Program-made: the position numbers and the translations under genes
Notes under the pieces: model-generated
Told to the model about the DNA's origin: nothing
The model's input: the letters and a program-made list of their open reading frames with translations, nothing else
The model's database searches: none
Assembly (NCBI RefSeq): GCF_001908275.1
Contig: NZ_CP018620.1
Span: 372,001-436,000, forward strand
Direction of reading: 5' to 3'
Source of the DNA: Paenibacillus xylanexedens
GTDB taxonomy: Bacteria; Bacillota; Bacilli; Paenibacillales; Paenibacillaceae
DNA: 64,000 nt
Shown: piece by piece, positions 44,108-51,960 of the stretch
Position numbering within the stretch: position 1 is the stretch's first letter
Layout of the letters: each line of letters starts with the position of its first letter

Positions 44108-44626
44108 ATGAATGAACGGAAAAAGGACATAGAGACGTTATTCCTTCAGGATGACGGTGTAATTCCCAATCATCCGACCCTTCCTGTGCTTTTGTATAAG
44201 AATGTATGGGCTGAAGAGGCTCTTCATGCAGAATCGTTGCTGAACCGTAATGGATGGGGAAATAGCTGGTTGAATGGTGTGTTCAATTATCATCATTATC
44301 ATAGTAATGCTCATGAGGCTCTTGCTGTGGTGAGTGGATTCGTGGAACTGATTTTAGGCGGAGAAAATGGACAGAAAGTTTACCTTCAGACAGGCGACGT
44401 TGTCGTGCTTCCCCCTGGAACAGGGCATAAACGTCTGGAGTCCAGCACTGATTTTCGTATTGCCGGTGCCTATCCGGGCGGCATGAGTTACAACACACGC
44501 ACAGGTGAGGAAGGCGAGCGACACAAGGCTCTTCAGGAGATTCAAGAGGTTCCGATCCCGGATACCGATCCGGTCTATGGGCAGCACGGACCGCTACTAG
44601 AAATCTGGAATGGGCAGAAATCATAA
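44108..44626 (+). CDS. cupin protein (YjlB-like)
   Basis: This 172-residue single-domain cupin has metal-ligand motif 1 in NYHHYHSNAHEALAVVSG and motif 2 in LQTGDVVVLPPGTGHKRL, with all histidines kept. Substrate is unknown. GAGGTG precedes the ATG by 8 bases. In Bacillus subtilis the homologous yjlB lies beside yjlC-yjlD; here it is about 4 kb from the corresponding DUF1641-ndh pair, with the sigma operon and csbD between. Confidence 0.82.
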   Translation: MNERKKDIETLFLQDDGVIPNHPTLPVLLYKNVWAEEALHAESLLNRNGWGNSWLNGVFNYHHYHSNAHEALAVVSGFVELILGGENGQKVYLQTGDVVVLPPGTGHKRLESSTDFRIAGAYPGGMSYNTRTGEEGERHKALQEIQEVPIPDTDPVYGQHGPLLEIWNGQKS

Positions 44627-44697
44627 TACAAATGAAGATCATAAAGAGGCATGTTATTGGACAATGCACAAGTGAAGTTGGTTCAGTATTTAACGAG

Positions 44698-44764
44698 AAA
44701 CAAATAGACTGTTCCCCGGACATGTAGGAGTTACTCACCGGTTGAACAGTCTATTTGTTTTTCT
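44698..44764. terminator. bidirectional terminator between cupin and TVP38 genes
   Basis: A perfect 17-bp stem (AAACAAATAGACTGTTC, 44698-44714, with 44744-44760) carries an inner CCGG pair. T-rich sequence follows on the plus strand. It serves the cupin gene and possibly the convergent TVP38 gene. Confidence 0.8.
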
Positions 44765-44908
44765 CTAATGCCTAATTTATCACATGCCTTCAACTTTTAG
44801 TCCGTTCCATACTCGCAAATCGGTACTGTAGTACCTCATTGCATATGATCTACCTTCCATCGTGGGTAATTCATAAATACCAAATAAATAAATCACTGTA
44901 CCCCGAAA

Positions 44909-45574
44909 CTAGGAGGAAATCGACTTTCCTGTTGGTTGATTCAGATCATGTAGATCTTCTCCATCTGACGATGAACGGGTAAAGTGTCGCTCCAGTTTGC
45001 GGCTTGCCCACAGGGATACCGCAATAAACAGCAATACGCCTACCCAGCGTATTGGGTGCTCCAAAAATTGTTCCACATTGGAACCAATATACGTAACAGA
45101 GAAAATCATGATCGCTTTACCACAGCCCACCGCAAGCAGGAAAGATAATAATCGCATTCGCGCGATACCTGCCGCCACATTAATAATGACAAACGGACCT
45201 ACTGGGAAGATACTCAGCAGAAAAACATAACTGAATGCATTCCTTCGAATCCATACCATGCTGCGTTGCACACGAGGTTTGCGTGCCCATCGCTCTACAA
45301 AAGCAGATTTCCCGATCTCCCGTACGATCAGGAATGTAACGGTACAACCGAGCACCATGCCGATCCATGAATATATAAATCCTGCCCACAGACCATATAC
45401 CGCACCGTTTACGCCCACAATCAACAGCGTTGGAAGCGGCGGTACAAATGATTTCATAAACGTAAGCAAAATTCCCGGTAACGGGCCCAGGGAGCGAAAC
45501 TTCTCCAGCCAGAAACGAATATTTTCTTCCGTAATATATGACATAATGTCTAATGCTGCTGGGGTCATCTGCAT
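44909..45574 (-). CDS. TVP38/TMEM64 family membrane protein
   Basis: This 221-residue membrane protein has the SNARE-associated/VTT domain: re-entrant FMKSFVPPLPTLLIVGVNGAVYG, a conserved GxxxG-rich helix (FIYSWIGMVLGCTVTFLI), and SIFPVGPFVIINVAAGIARMR. DedA/VTT proteins are proposed lipid scramblases or transporters. It is a single gene; the ribosome site GGATGG is weak. Confidence 0.83.
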   Translation of the reverse strand: MQMTPAALDIMSYITEENIRFWLEKFRSLGPLPGILLTFMKSFVPPLPTLLIVGVNGAVYGLWAGFIYSWIGMVLGCTVTFLIVREIGKSAFVERWARKPRVQRSMVWIRRNAFSYVFLLSIFPVGPFVIINVAAGIARMRLLSFLLAVGCGKAIMIFSVTYIGSNVEQFLEHPIRWVGVLLFIAVSLWASRKLERHFTRSSSDGEDLHDLNQPTGKSISS

Positions 45575-45624
45575 CCATCCAATCTATACATTCTAAGTTC
45601 TTAGGCTTGATGTTCACTATACAT

Positions 45625-45648
45625 TTCATCATCCATATGGATGATGAA
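45625..45648. promoter_or_regulatory. perfect 24-bp palindrome upstream of the TVP38 gene
   Basis: TTCATCATCCAT and ATGGATGATGAA form an uninterrupted palindrome 51 bases before the start codon, in the promoter position. It may be an operator for an unknown dimeric regulator. Nothing else is seen between it and the terminator at 45762. Confidence 0.5.
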
Positions 45649-45761
45649 GCTTCTTTAGTAACTCCCTCCCAGTATAACGTACATCTTCGATGAACACCGT
45701 TGTCAATTTGAAGAAATTATTGCACAGCAAACTCACTTCCCACCCAAATCAAAATTGAATC

Positions 45762-45804
45762 AAAAAAGCACACCTCGACCTCTTGTGGTCTTGGTGTGCT
45801 CTTC
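45762..45804 (-). terminator. terminator of the HNH gene
   Basis: On the minus strand AGCACACCaagACC pairs with GGTcgaGGTGTGCT and is followed by TTTTTTG. Confidence 0.8.
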
Positions 45805-45836
45805 ATATCGAAACCCCGATCCTTCTTTGGGGGTAT

Positions 45837-47483
45837 TTATCCTTCTTCCAGCTGCGCTTCCTGCATTGCCAGTTCAATCAGTTCTGCCTGATGTGCAGCA
45901 TTCCATTCGGGAATACCGGAACGCATGAACTCTTCGGCATCCATCGCTGCTTTGGACTGGTTGCACAGATTACAGGCGCAGACACAGTTGAGCGGGGTGG
46001 TATGTCCACCTTTGGCACGCGGCAGCAGATGGTCAATCGTATCTCCATACGATCCACAGAAGTAACAGGTGTAGTGATCCCGGGTCAGAATATACCGCTT
46101 GAAATCCTTGTTGCTGAACAATCGGCGAATTGTGTACCGATTGACCACCACAGCGGCTTTTTCCTTCACCAGCGTGACCGCAAGCTCCATGTCCACTTCC
46201 TGATGCCAACGTCTGCCCTTGTCCGTCTTACCCCTCATCCGTACCATGCCTTGCCGATTGGTCCGGAGCGAAGCCGGATCTTCCGGGTCGATAGCGACCG
46301 GGGCCGACGGCGTCTGGCGGCGGGGGCGGCCATCCGTGCCAGCACCGTGACTACGGCTGGCATGGGCGGGTCGCTGCCCGGATGTAACGCGGGCAGCGTC
46401 TTCGCCGTTCGCCTTGGGCGCACGCTCCTTGCGCGCCTGGCGCGGCTTGGACCCTGGCGAGCCAGGCTGGCGCACGGGCGCAGGAGGCCCTGCCTCCGCA
46501 GCAGCCCCCGGCGGCGCTTGCCCAGGCTCGCGCCCGGTGGCGGCAGGCTGTGCCTCCGCCGCCGTAGGTGCAGCGACCGTGGTGGCATCGCCACGGTCGC
46601 TCAGGGCCGGCGCATGTGCCTCAGCAGCTACGCTGCGGGCCTGCCCTGCGCCGGGCGCGAGCGCGGCAGCACGCTTGCGGCGCCGCTTGCGCTTGCGTTT
46701 GGCTGCGGTCGATTGATCCGCAGCCATGGGCTCTGCTGCCGGGCCTAGCGGCTCAGCCGGCAGCAGAGCCTGGTGGGCCGCCGCAGTCTGCTCGGCGGCC
46801 TGCACTGCAGCGGCTGCTCGCTCGCCAGCCCGCTGTGCACTGCCCTTCTCATTCGCAGCAGCATGCCCCTGCGAATGCCCTTCTTCCCCACGCCAGCGCT
46901 CACCTGGCTGTGTCCCATCTCCTACCTCACCTGCCAAACCATCCTGCTCCAGACTCGTCTCTCTCAGTTCATTGCCCGCTATGCTCTCTGATCGCTTGCT
47001 CTTTCTCCGTCTTCTCCTCTTCTTCCGAATACCCGAAGAAGAGGGTGAGGAAGTCACCAAGTCAGCATGTTCATCGTCATTCGAAGATGACGATTCTACT
47101 GAAGGTTGAGACACCAGACTTCTGTCAGACTCAGCCAACGTACCAGATCCCTGCTCCATACCATGGGAGGTACGACCTGCCACATTTCTCGCAGATGCAG
47201 AGGGTCTGGCAGTAACAGCACGTGTCTCCAAGCCATCCCGTTGACGCCCGATCCGTTCATTCGTTTGCCCGCCCACGCTTGAACCTGCATCATGGTCAGC
47301 CTGTCCACCGAGCTGGCGACAGCTGCGGCAGGCTCCCCGCCTGGCTCCGGGACCTGCCCGCTTTCCGGTTCTGCGCCGGAATTCGGACATCGGCCGCTGT
47401 TGTCCGCAATACATACACGTTTTGCTCAGTCGCGCTTCTTGTTCCGTCTTTCCTTGCCGGAAAGGGGCTGGACCCGTCTCCAT
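45837..47483 (-). CDS. HNH endonuclease with long disordered GC-rich middle region
   Basis: This 548-residue protein has three parts. An N-terminal zinc ribbon (CMYCGQ...CRSC) spans about 23-54. A low-complexity section of about 350 residues is rich in Ala, Gly, Arg, Pro, Ser and Glu and carries two poly-basic clusters (RKKRRRRRKSKR and KRKRKRRRKR). A C-terminal HNH nuclease (YTCYFCGSYGDTIDHLLPRAKGGHTTPLN...CNLCNQSK) has both Cys pairs and the DH catalytic pair. Such a nuclease would cut DNA with a metal ion. The middle section (about 46.3-46.9 kb) is far more GC-rich than its surroundings. GAGGTG precedes the ATG. A small Zn-finger-like gene lies 44 bases upstream. Confidence 0.8.
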   Translation of the reverse strand: METGPAPFRQGKTEQEARLSKTCMYCGQQRPMSEFRRRTGKRAGPGARRGACRSCRQLGGQADHDAGSSVGGQTNERIGRQRDGLETRAVTARPSASARNVAGRTSHGMEQGSGTLAESDRSLVSQPSVESSSSNDDEHADLVTSSPSSSGIRKKRRRRRKSKRSESIAGNELRETSLEQDGLAGEVGDGTQPGERWRGEEGHSQGHAAANEKGSAQRAGERAAAAVQAAEQTAAAHQALLPAEPLGPAAEPMAADQSTAAKRKRKRRRKRAAALAPGAGQARSVAAEAHAPALSDRGDATTVAAPTAAEAQPAATGREPGQAPPGAAAEAGPPAPVRQPGSPGSKPRQARKERAPKANGEDAARVTSGQRPAHASRSHGAGTDGRPRRQTPSAPVAIDPEDPASLRTNRQGMVRMRGKTDKGRRWHQEVDMELAVTLVKEKAAVVVNRYTIRRLFSNKDFKRYILTRDHYTCYFCGSYGDTIDHLLPRAKGGHTTPLNCVCACNLCNQSKAAMDAEEFMRSGIPEWNAAHQAELIELAMQEAQLEEG

Positions 47484-47527
47484 GTTGTCACCTCGGTTCC
47501 GTATGAATCCGGTTTCTTTCTATTGTA

Positions 47528-47677
47528 TCACATCTGCTCGCGAACACCCTCATGGCCAAAAGCCTGATAATCTTTTGAATTGTACTCCTGAGTCTGTTCA
47601 CTGCATTCGTGAAGAATGTGTTCCACATATTCCAATATATCTTGCATCGGTCTCCCGCATTTTTCGCATGTTGTCAT
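47528..47677 (-). CDS. small zinc-finger-like protein, 49 residues
   Basis: This short ORF starts MTTCEKCGRPMQDILEYVEH and continues with HILHEC, giving CxxC plus HxxxC, a plausible zinc site. AAGGTG lies 6 bases before the ATG (47677-47675). It ends 44 bases before the HNH gene on the same strand with no terminator between, so the two are probably cotranscribed. I do not recognise a family. Confidence 0.55.
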   Translation of the reverse strand: MTTCEKCGRPMQDILEYVEHILHECSEQTQEYNSKDYQAFGHEGVREQM

Positions 47678-47790
47678 TATATTCACCTTAATCCTGTTAT
47701 CCATAATGTATTATCGTTCCGCCTTATGATTACCCCTCATACATGAAAAAGAAACACTCGTTCCCCACATCCAGCACATCTGTATAGACG

Positions 47791-47837
47791 AAAAAACCGT
47801 TCCCTGCTCTCCCCTAAGGTCGACCAAGAAACGGTTT
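47791..47837 (-). terminator. terminator of the acyltransferase gene
   Basis: AAACCGTT (47794-47801) and AACGGTTT (47830-47837) form the stem base; TTT continues on the minus strand. Confidence 0.65.
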
Positions 47838-47862
47838 ATTATTCCTGTGTTGGAAAACCATC

Positions 47863-49038
47863 TTAACGAACGTCCAGTTGGCCCGAGTTCTGTTGTGGGA
47901 CGAGACGTGGTTTGGGTTTTGGCAGATTGCCAAAGATGACCCATGCATATGGAACAAACCTTGCCGTCAATCCAACAACGATCCACGAAGCGATCAGAGC
48001 TACACCGAATCCTCCGGCATACCACAGATGCACTAACCACGATACTCCTGTTTGAGGTGGATAATTCCGATACACCAGCAGGAAGAATGGATGAATCAGA
48101 TAGATGCCAAAGGACAGTGCCCCAAGCCGATTCAGCGGCTTGACGATCAGTGATGGCCCTTTGCGATAGAGCAGATAGGCAATCTGGATAAGTACCAGCG
48201 CACAAGCAAAGGTATGCACATTCCAGAAAAATTCATACCACAGTGTGTTATACGTTGCGATCTTCAGACGCAGCAGGTAATAGATATACACATGGCCAAG
48301 TCCGGCAATGATCCAGACCGCCCAGAGCAGAATCCATGAAGCTACGCGTCCTTTGGTTGCATTGGCCCGACTGATGACAAACCATTGCTTGATTTTAGGG
48401 AAATACACCCCGATAAAAGCCCCCAGCATGAAATAGGAAAAGTATGAGAACGCCCAGCTTCCCTTGTTGGGTACCTGGAATCCATATTTATTACTTACAA
48501 TAAATGCCCATTGAATCAATAGTCCAATCGGAACAGACCATTTCACCACGGAAGGATACTTCTTAAGCAGCCATAACACTAATGGGAATAACAGATAAAA
48601 TTGCATGTTAATAAACACAAAGTACAGATGTGTGTAGGCCTTACCTGTAAACAATTTTGTGATAAAACTAACTGCCGATTCGCCGAAAGGCCGGCCTTGA
48701 TAATGCGTGAAATGCAGCAAAACAAAATACATCAATGAAAACAGGAAGTACGGAAGCAAAATATACACAAATCTTTTCTTGTAAAAGTTACTCACAAGTT
48801 TCTTATCCAGCGGACGAGAATAATAGTTATAGAACAGCACAAAACTGCTCATAAAAATAAAGGTTGGCGTACCATATTTCATAAAGATATTAATAAAATT
48901 GTACAGCCAGTAGTAGCCTGAGCCCGTCATGTCCACCGTCGCATAGGACGTGGAATGCACGCTGAGTACGCCGATAATTGCCAAGGCACGAACCAGGTTC
49001 AGCTCTGGAATTCGCTCTCTTTTCAGTGTTTCACTCAT
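47863..49038 (-). CDS. acyltransferase 3 family membrane protein
   Basis: This 391-residue integral membrane O-acyltransferase has about ten transmembrane segments. The N-terminal ELNLVRALAIIGVLSVHST holds the conserved catalytic-region Arg and His, and the C-terminal SFGIYLIHPFF is the other family mark. It probably acylates a cell-surface polysaccharide or lipid-linked sugar. ATG at 49038 has AAGGAG 10 bases upstream. It is monocistronic. Confidence 0.85.
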   Translation of the reverse strand: MSETLKRERIPELNLVRALAIIGVLSVHSTSYATVDMTGSGYYWLYNFINIFMKYGTPTFIFMSSFVLFYNYYSRPLDKKLVSNFYKKRFVYILLPYFLFSLMYFVLLHFTHYQGRPFGESAVSFITKLFTGKAYTHLYFVFINMQFYLLFPLVLWLLKKYPSVVKWSVPIGLLIQWAFIVSNKYGFQVPNKGSWAFSYFSYFMLGAFIGVYFPKIKQWFVISRANATKGRVASWILLWAVWIIAGLGHVYIYYLLRLKIATYNTLWYEFFWNVHTFACALVLIQIAYLLYRKGPSLIVKPLNRLGALSFGIYLIHPFFLLVYRNYPPQTGVSWLVHLWYAGGFGVALIASWIVVGLTARFVPYAWVIFGNLPKPKPRLVPQQNSGQLDVR

Positions 49039-49201
49039 GTTTACGTTTCTCCTTAATGTGTTCGTCAATATGTCAGATATGACTTAATACAATAAAGCTC
49101 TCTATCTATTAAAAGCCATAATGCTTAAGATGGATAGTCCATTTTCTTAACAATTCCTAAATTTTCAACACATTTCACACTATTTTCATGTCTATATATG
49201 T

Positions 49202-49226
49202 AAAAAAGACCGCGAGTACGCGGTCT
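49202..49226 (-). terminator. terminator of the photolyase gene
   Basis: AGACCGCG and CGCGGTCT form a perfect 8-bp stem with a 4-base loop and TTTTTT following on the minus strand. Confidence 0.85.
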
Positions 49227-49319
49227 GTGGAACATCCTGCTCTCAACCAAATGAATATTGGATCAACCGGATGAGAATGGTAAATTTGGGTTTGGGCATG
49301 ATCACGCCCCTGACTGAGT

Positions 49320-50666
49320 CTACTTCCCACGACTCGCCAAAATCTGTTTATACACGTCGATAGCTGCCTGTCTCGATGCCTTCAGATCCACAATGGCATC
49401 CTTGCGCGGCTGATGGATGTCCTTGCTATGCAGATCCTTCAATTCAGGCAACCACTTGCGAATATAATCACCTTGCGGATCATATTTCTCGGATTGCGTT
49501 ACCGGATTATTCACGCGAAAATACGGAGCTGCATTCTCACCAAGCGAGGCACACCATAGCCAGTTACCACGGTTTTGAATGTTATCATAGTCACTCAGCT
49601 TGCGCCTGAAATAGGCTTCACCCAAAGTGAACGGGCATTGCAGGTTTTTGGTGAGAAACATCGCCGTGAGAATCCGCAGCCGGTTTGGCATATGTCCGGT
49701 TTCATTCAGTTCCGTCATCGCTGCATCAATAATCGGGATGCCAGTCTCCGCCTTGCACCACCGTTCAAAGTGATCATCATGGAGAGCCGAGAGATCGTAC
49801 ACCTTTTCATATGTAAAATAGTGACTCTCATAGACCGCTCGATACAGATAGAAGTCGCGGAAGCACAACTGCCTGATCCATTCCCCAGCCTCAGCCGTGC
49901 GACTCGCCGCATCATACATTTTGCGAATGGATACAGCTCCCACAGCTACGTAAGAACTGAGATGACTCGGCTCGTACGCCTCATATTCATCCCGATGATC
50001 CCCGTATTCAGCAATTCGATCCGACAAAAATTGATCCAACAGCAGATGCGGGTCCTCGTCATTCGAACCACTGCCCTCCAGCAACTCCGGAGGTACCTGC
50101 ATTGCATCCGGCCATTCAATCTGACGATCACTCACCTTCAACTCTGCAACCGTTGTTGCCGAAGGAGGGTTGGGATGTTCATTCATGAATTCCACCCAAC
50201 GCCGATGAAAAGCCGCAAATACCTTATAAGGCTCCGACTTGCCTGTAAAATTGGCAAATCCATTCAGATCCATCAGCAGATGATCCGTCAGTTGTGTGAA
50301 CGAAACCTCGTGCGCCTCACTAACTTTGCGTATGGCCCTATCCCGCTCGATTGCATATGGCGTCATGTCCCGATGCACCACAATCTCGTTAATCTCATCT
50401 TTGAATTCGTTCAGGATGAATTCAACCACTTCAGCCGGTTTGCCGTAAGCAACATGCAGTTTTCGTTTGGCTTCAAAATACTGTCTGCCTAATTCCGCTG
50501 CATGCTGCCTGAAATTCACACCGCTGTGTTCCTTCTCTCGGCCTTGCCGCAGGAGGAATGGATCATAGATGAGAACATGCACACTCTCTTCTTGGTGTTC
50601 CCGCAAATAATCAAATGCGGCCAGATCATCCATACGCAAGTCTTTGCGGTGTATGAATAGCTTCAT
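49320..50666 (-). CDS. phr: deoxyribodipyrimidine photolyase
   Basis: This 448-residue cryptochrome/photolyase has an N-terminal Rossmann antenna domain (MKLFIHRKDLRMDDLAAFDYL) and a C-terminal helical FAD domain with HMPNRLRILTAMFLTKNL, NRGNWLWCASLGENAAPYFRVNNP and SEKYDPQGDYIRKWLPEL. These are the class I CPD photolyase marks. It repairs UV cyclobutane dimers using blue light. AGGAGGG precedes the ATG. Confidence 0.92.
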   Translation of the reverse strand: MKLFIHRKDLRMDDLAAFDYLREHQEESVHVLIYDPFLLRQGREKEHSGVNFRQHAAELGRQYFEAKRKLHVAYGKPAEVVEFILNEFKDEINEIVVHRDMTPYAIERDRAIRKVSEAHEVSFTQLTDHLLMDLNGFANFTGKSEPYKVFAAFHRRWVEFMNEHPNPPSATTVAELKVSDRQIEWPDAMQVPPELLEGSGSNDEDPHLLLDQFLSDRIAEYGDHRDEYEAYEPSHLSSYVAVGAVSIRKMYDAASRTAEAGEWIRQLCFRDFYLYRAVYESHYFTYEKVYDLSALHDDHFERWCKAETGIPIIDAAMTELNETGHMPNRLRILTAMFLTKNLQCPFTLGEAYFRRKLSDYDNIQNRGNWLWCASLGENAAPYFRVNNPVTQSEKYDPQGDYIRKWLPELKDLHSKDIHQPRKDAIVDLKASRQAAIDVYKQILASRGK

Positions 50667-50702
50667 GCCTCACCCTCCTGTCTGAACTTAAGTTACATAC
50701 GT

Positions 50703-51866
50703 TTATTTATCCGTCAGGTTCTGATATAACCTGCTTGTTTCCGGTTCCGGCTGATGTCCCAGATCCTCATTTAATGTCAATGTAAATGAATGATATAAAC
50801 GAAGTATGCCTTGCTGATCATCCATGGATGCATACACTTCCATCATGAGTCGACAGATCTCTTCCGAGTAAGGCTCCCGTTCCTGCAATATCGTTAATTG
50901 CTCAATCACTTCCTTGCCACGACCATGCTCCATGTCCCATCTCGCGATATTCATAACCAGCCCTGTATACTTGCGTCTGAGTTCCCTTGCTTTGGCCTGT
51001 GCCCAACGATAATCATGTTCTTCCAGATAATCACCACGATAAAGCGGAATCATATGCCTCAAGTCATCGACATTGTCTGATGTGATGACGTGGTAGACCA
51101 TGGCTTTTTCAAATTGATCCACATCACTTACCAGATTGCCTGATAACAGACGATAACGGTTCATATTGTACTCCAGCTTGCCTGTCATGTTCCATTCCTT
51201 AAGCAGCTTTCGAATCTGGTACACGGAAGTATGTAGATGGGTTAATCCCTTTTCCTGGGAAACATCACCCCATAGCTTATCAAGCAGAATCTCCTTGCTT
51301 ACCCATTCTTCCCTGTGATGAAACAAAAAAGCAAACAATTCCTGTGATTTGGTTGTGCGCCATTTATGTTTCTTGGCACCCTGATCCAAACTTCTGTAGA
51401 TATCCAGATGTTTGAACGTTAGCAGCCCCGGAACTTCAGTATCCAACTCCACAGGCACAGGTTCCGATCCCTGTACCTCGGCGGTGGCTGCAATTTGGGA
51501 ATTATGCGACATTATGCCCGCGATTCGATCAACGGTTTTGGCCAATCGGGTCGAGCTGACCGGTTTCAGTACATAATCCAGTGCATGCAACTCAAATGCT
51601 TCCACTGCATGGTCCGCATAAGCCGTAACAAAGATGATACGAATACTCTGATCCAATTGCTGTATATATTCAGCCGCTTCCAGGCCATTCATCTCCGGCA
51701 TTCCAATGTCCAAAAATACAACATCTACACGTTCGTTTGCCAGAAAATGCAGACCATCACGAGCTGTTGAAAAACATTGCACGGGTGTAATTCGTCCGTC
51801 CGTTCGTAGTAGTCGCTCCAGATGAAGCTGCGCTGGCTTCTCATCATCGATCACAATGGCTCTCAC
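50703..51866 (-). CDS. response regulator with winged-helix and BTAD domains (SARP-like)
   Basis: This 387-residue regulator begins RAIVIDDEKPAQLHLERLL with the receiver domain (phospho-acceptor VVFLDIGMPEMNG; Lys in YVLKPVSS). Then come an OmpR-type winged helix (FAFLFHHREEWVSKEILLDKLWGD, LHTSVYQIRKLLKEW) and a bacterial transcriptional activation (TPR) domain with LVSDVDQFEKAM and YRGDYLEEHDYRWA. The GTG at 51866 has AGGAGG 11 bases upstream; the open frame continues another 62 codons into the intergenic region. It follows the hybrid kinase by 94 bases and is its presumed partner. Confidence 0.87.
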   Translation of the reverse strand: MRAIVIDDEKPAQLHLERLLRTDGRITPVQCFSTARDGLHFLANERVDVVFLDIGMPEMNGLEAAEYIQQLDQSIRIIFVTAYADHAVEAFELHALDYVLKPVSSTRLAKTVDRIAGIMSHNSQIAATAEVQGSEPVPVELDTEVPGLLTFKHLDIYRSLDQGAKKHKWRTTKSQELFAFLFHHREEWVSKEILLDKLWGDVSQEKGLTHLHTSVYQIRKLLKEWNMTGKLEYNMNRYRLLSGNLVSDVDQFEKAMVYHVITSDNVDDLRHMIPLYRGDYLEEHDYRWAQAKARELRRKYTGLVMNIARWDMEHGRGKEVIEQLTILQEREPYSEEICRLMMEVYASMDDQQGILRLYHSFTLTLNEDLGHQPEPETSRLYQNLTDK

Positions 51867-51960
51867 CGTTCTTTCAGCCTCCTGCCATGAAAGATTCAAT
51901 AGGAATACCGATTTTATCGGCATCCGCTGTCTGTTAACCATAATTGCTTCACTCGGCAAA

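Noticed and set aside
45783..46748. 321-codon and other long plus-strand frames across the HNH gene
   Set aside because: High GC removes stop codons in all frames here; only the minus-strand frame has recognisable zinc ribbon and HNH motifs.
49575..50492. 305-codon plus-strand frame
   Set aside because: Shadow of the photolyase gene with no ribosome site.
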